Assembly: GCF_900109085.1 (NCBI RefSeq)
Contig: NZ_FNYW01000020.1
Coordinates: 1 to 36,038 of the forward strand
Reading direction: 5' to 3'
Origin: Alkalibacterium gilvum
GTDB taxonomy: Bacteria; Bacillota; Bacilli; Lactobacillales; Carnobacteriaceae_A
DNA: 36,038 nucleotides
The stretch's first letter is position 1. Every line of letters begins with the position of its first letter. Shown here piece after piece: positions 34,900 through 36,038 of this stretch. The translations under genes were made by a program, and so were the position numbers. A model generated the notes under the pieces. It saw nothing but the letters and a program-made list of their open reading frames with translations. It was not told where the DNA came from and did not search any database.

Positions 34900-35542
34900 A
34901 CTGACCTTCCCATTCATTAAAGAATTGCGTCAGGTAATCCTCCATAAATTTATGACGTTCTTCTGCAACCTCTCTTGCAGCTTTCGTATTCATCAAGTCT
35001 TTTAATTTAAATAACTTTTCATAAAAATGATGCACAGCACTCGATTTCCCTTTACGGTATTCTTCTTCTGTCATTGTTTCTCTAACAGACACTTCTGGAT
35101 CAAAAATTGGCGTCCCTTTACTACCGGCATAGGCGAAACAACGTGCAATTCCTATAGCTCCTATAGCATCTAGGCGGTCAGCATCTTGCACAACTTGCGC
35201 TTCAATCGTATGCAGTCTTTTGTTATTCCCACCTTTAAAGGAAATATTTTCTATGATTTCCAGTATCTTTTCGCTATCTGAGGAAGAAACGCCTGCACCT
35301 TCAAGCCAGTAAAGCACTTCTTTTACAGCTTCATTTTTATTCGAAACAATCTTATCATCAATTAAGTCATGTAAAAGGGCTGCAAGTTCCACGATAAATC
35401 GATTCGCTTTTTCCTTTTCAGCTAAATTAAGAGCTGTTTTCCATACTCGCTCGATATGATACCAATCATGCCCTGACCCTTCATTTAACAGTTTACTACG
35501 TACCATTTGCTTTGTCTCATCAATAATTGTTTGATTATACAT
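34898..35542 (-). CDS. HD-domain phosphohydrolase (YedJ/YpgQ-like)
   Basis: A soluble metal-dependent phosphohydrolase of 214 residues. The HD signature is present: His25 in GHDWYHIERV, His58-Asp59 in LLHDLIDD, and Asp in QDADRLDAIGAIGIAR. Relatives hydrolyse nucleotides or similar phosphates (YpgQ acts on dNTPs), but the substrate here is unproven. GGGGAT precedes the ATG. It is a single-gene unit, with its terminator overlapping its stop. Confidence 0.9.
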   Translation of the reverse strand: MYNQTIIDETKQMVRSKLLNEGSGHDWYHIERVWKTALNLAEKEKANRFIVELAALLHDLIDDKIVSNKNEAVKEVLYWLEGAGVSSSDSEKILEIIENISFKGGNNKRLHTIEAQVVQDADRLDAIGAIGIARCFAYAGSKGTPIFDPEVSVRETMTEEEYRKGKSSAVHHFYEKLFKLKDLMNTKAAREVAEERHKFMEDYLTQFFNEWEGQ

Positions 35543-35628
35543 AATTATCCCCTTTTTTCTTTATTATCACTTTACCATACTTTAAATACTGGTTCTAAAT
35601 TTTTAATATATTGAACAAAATTATAAAA

Positions 35629-35683
35629 GAGCATTCACCCTCAAAAGTTAATAGGAGAATCTAACTTTCAAGAGCGAATACTC
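35629..35683 (-). terminator. Long hairpin terminator at the IS boundary
   Basis: Two 22-base arms (35629-35650 and 35662-35683) flank an 11-base loop. They differ from perfect complementarity at five positions. In minus-strand RNA all five become G-U pairs, whereas in plus-strand RNA they are C-A mismatches, so the minus strand is the functional transcript. TTTTATAATTTT follows on that strand. It lies just outside the presumed IS end. Confidence 0.85.
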
Positions 35684-35684
35684 A

Positions 35685-36038
35685 GTCAAGTCCATAATCT
35701 TGTGTAAAATACTATACAATGCTTTTACCTTTCTTAACCAACTCTTTGAGCTGATTTTATTAACAGAAAAATCTTATATTCAGACCTAATCGGTCCGATA
35801 AAAATACAACTTTTTTTAATTAATCGAATGATTCGAAATATATTTTCTTGTGGAACTGAGCCATTCTTCACTCTTATCCATTAAAACAGCACCGATTAAT
35901 CGATTCGCTGATGCATGATTGGGAAAAATTCGGATCACTTTTTCTCGTCGTCGAACTTCTTGATTTAAACGTTCAAGAAGATTCGTGCTTTTTAAGCGAT
36001 TATGACCTTGCCCTGCAACAATATATTGGAAGGCATCT
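35685..36038 (-). mobile_element. IS256-family insertion sequence, partial (runs off the window)
   Basis: The 3' part of an IS. The outer sequence GTCCATAATCTTGTGTAAAA at about 35689-35708 closely resembles the terminal inverted repeat recalled for IS256 (GTCCGTATAATTGTGTAAAA), which places the element end near 35685. The other end and any target duplication are outside the window. Confidence 0.7.
35816..36037 (-). CDS. IS256-family transposase, C-terminal fragment
   Basis: The last 73 residues of a mutator-type transposase, cut by the window edge rather than by mutation. LKSTNLLERLNQEVRRREKV is followed by IRIFPNHASANRLIGAVLMD, the conserved C-terminal block of IS256 transposases. The frame is open to the edge and ends in TAA at 35816-35818. 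Confidence 0.92.
   Translation of the reverse strand, partial: DAFQYIVAGQGHNRLKSTNLLERLNQEVRRREKVIRIFPNHASANRLIGAVLMDKSEEWLSSTRKYISNHSIN

Overview
The window is low-GC Firmicute DNA, and I read it as a member of the Lactobacillales, most likely a salt- or alkali-adapted genus of the Carnobacteriaceae (the Alkalibacterium/Marinilactibacillus type). The reasons are strong AAGGAGG ribosome-binding sites, frequent TTG starts, a serS T-box, a CopY-CopA copper operon, a racD plus ATP-grasp pair of the kind that builds D-Asp cross-bridges, OpuA and antiporter genes, and very acidic exported proteins (the OpuAC-like lipoprotein has about 72 Asp/Glu against 11 Lys/Arg). The genus is an inference; no 16S gene is present.

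Layout. 1-850 (minus): a 5S rRNA gene with its own consensus promoter, followed by seven tRNA genes (Val, Lys, Leu, Thr, Gly, Leu, Arg) in the order usually found behind a complete rRNA operon, but with no 16S or 23S. 909-3100 (minus): T-box-controlled serS with msrA. 3101-7704 (minus): an envelope block of dacA, a two-component system, a class D sortase and yidD. 7845-9092 (minus): a DUF1659/DUF2922 pair and tag. 9303-12537 (plus): the opuA glycine-betaine ABC transporter with a structured leader. 12556-19240 (minus): a cation/proton antiporter, a DUF969-DUF979-pcp operon and copY-copA. 19241-22848 (minus): an aspartate racemase, a divergent MurE-like ligase and an ATP-grasp ligase, apparently one operon. 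23432-26732 (plus): a YtrA-type GntR regulator, an ABC exporter and an unknown exported protein. 26782-30979 (plus): proB-proA, then a SulP transporter. 31072-35542 (minus): trpS, a second ABC exporter and an HD-domain hydrolase. 35629-36038: a terminator hairpin and the 3' end of an IS256-family insertion sequence that runs off the window.

How the genes fit together. Osmoadaptation is a recurring theme: betaine uptake (opuA), proline synthesis (proBA) and the antiporter. Cell-envelope work is the other: D,D-carboxypeptidase, sortase, YidD and the racemase/ligase cassette. The cassette is the most interesting region. RacD could supply D-Asp and the ATP-grasp enzyme could attach it to a peptidoglycan precursor, but the MurE-like partner has lost the usual C-terminal substrate motifs of MurE, so its substrate is open. 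The DUF969-DUF979-pcp operon suggests a transporter linked to pyroglutamyl peptides. No CRISPR array, prophage or toxin-antitoxin pair was seen.
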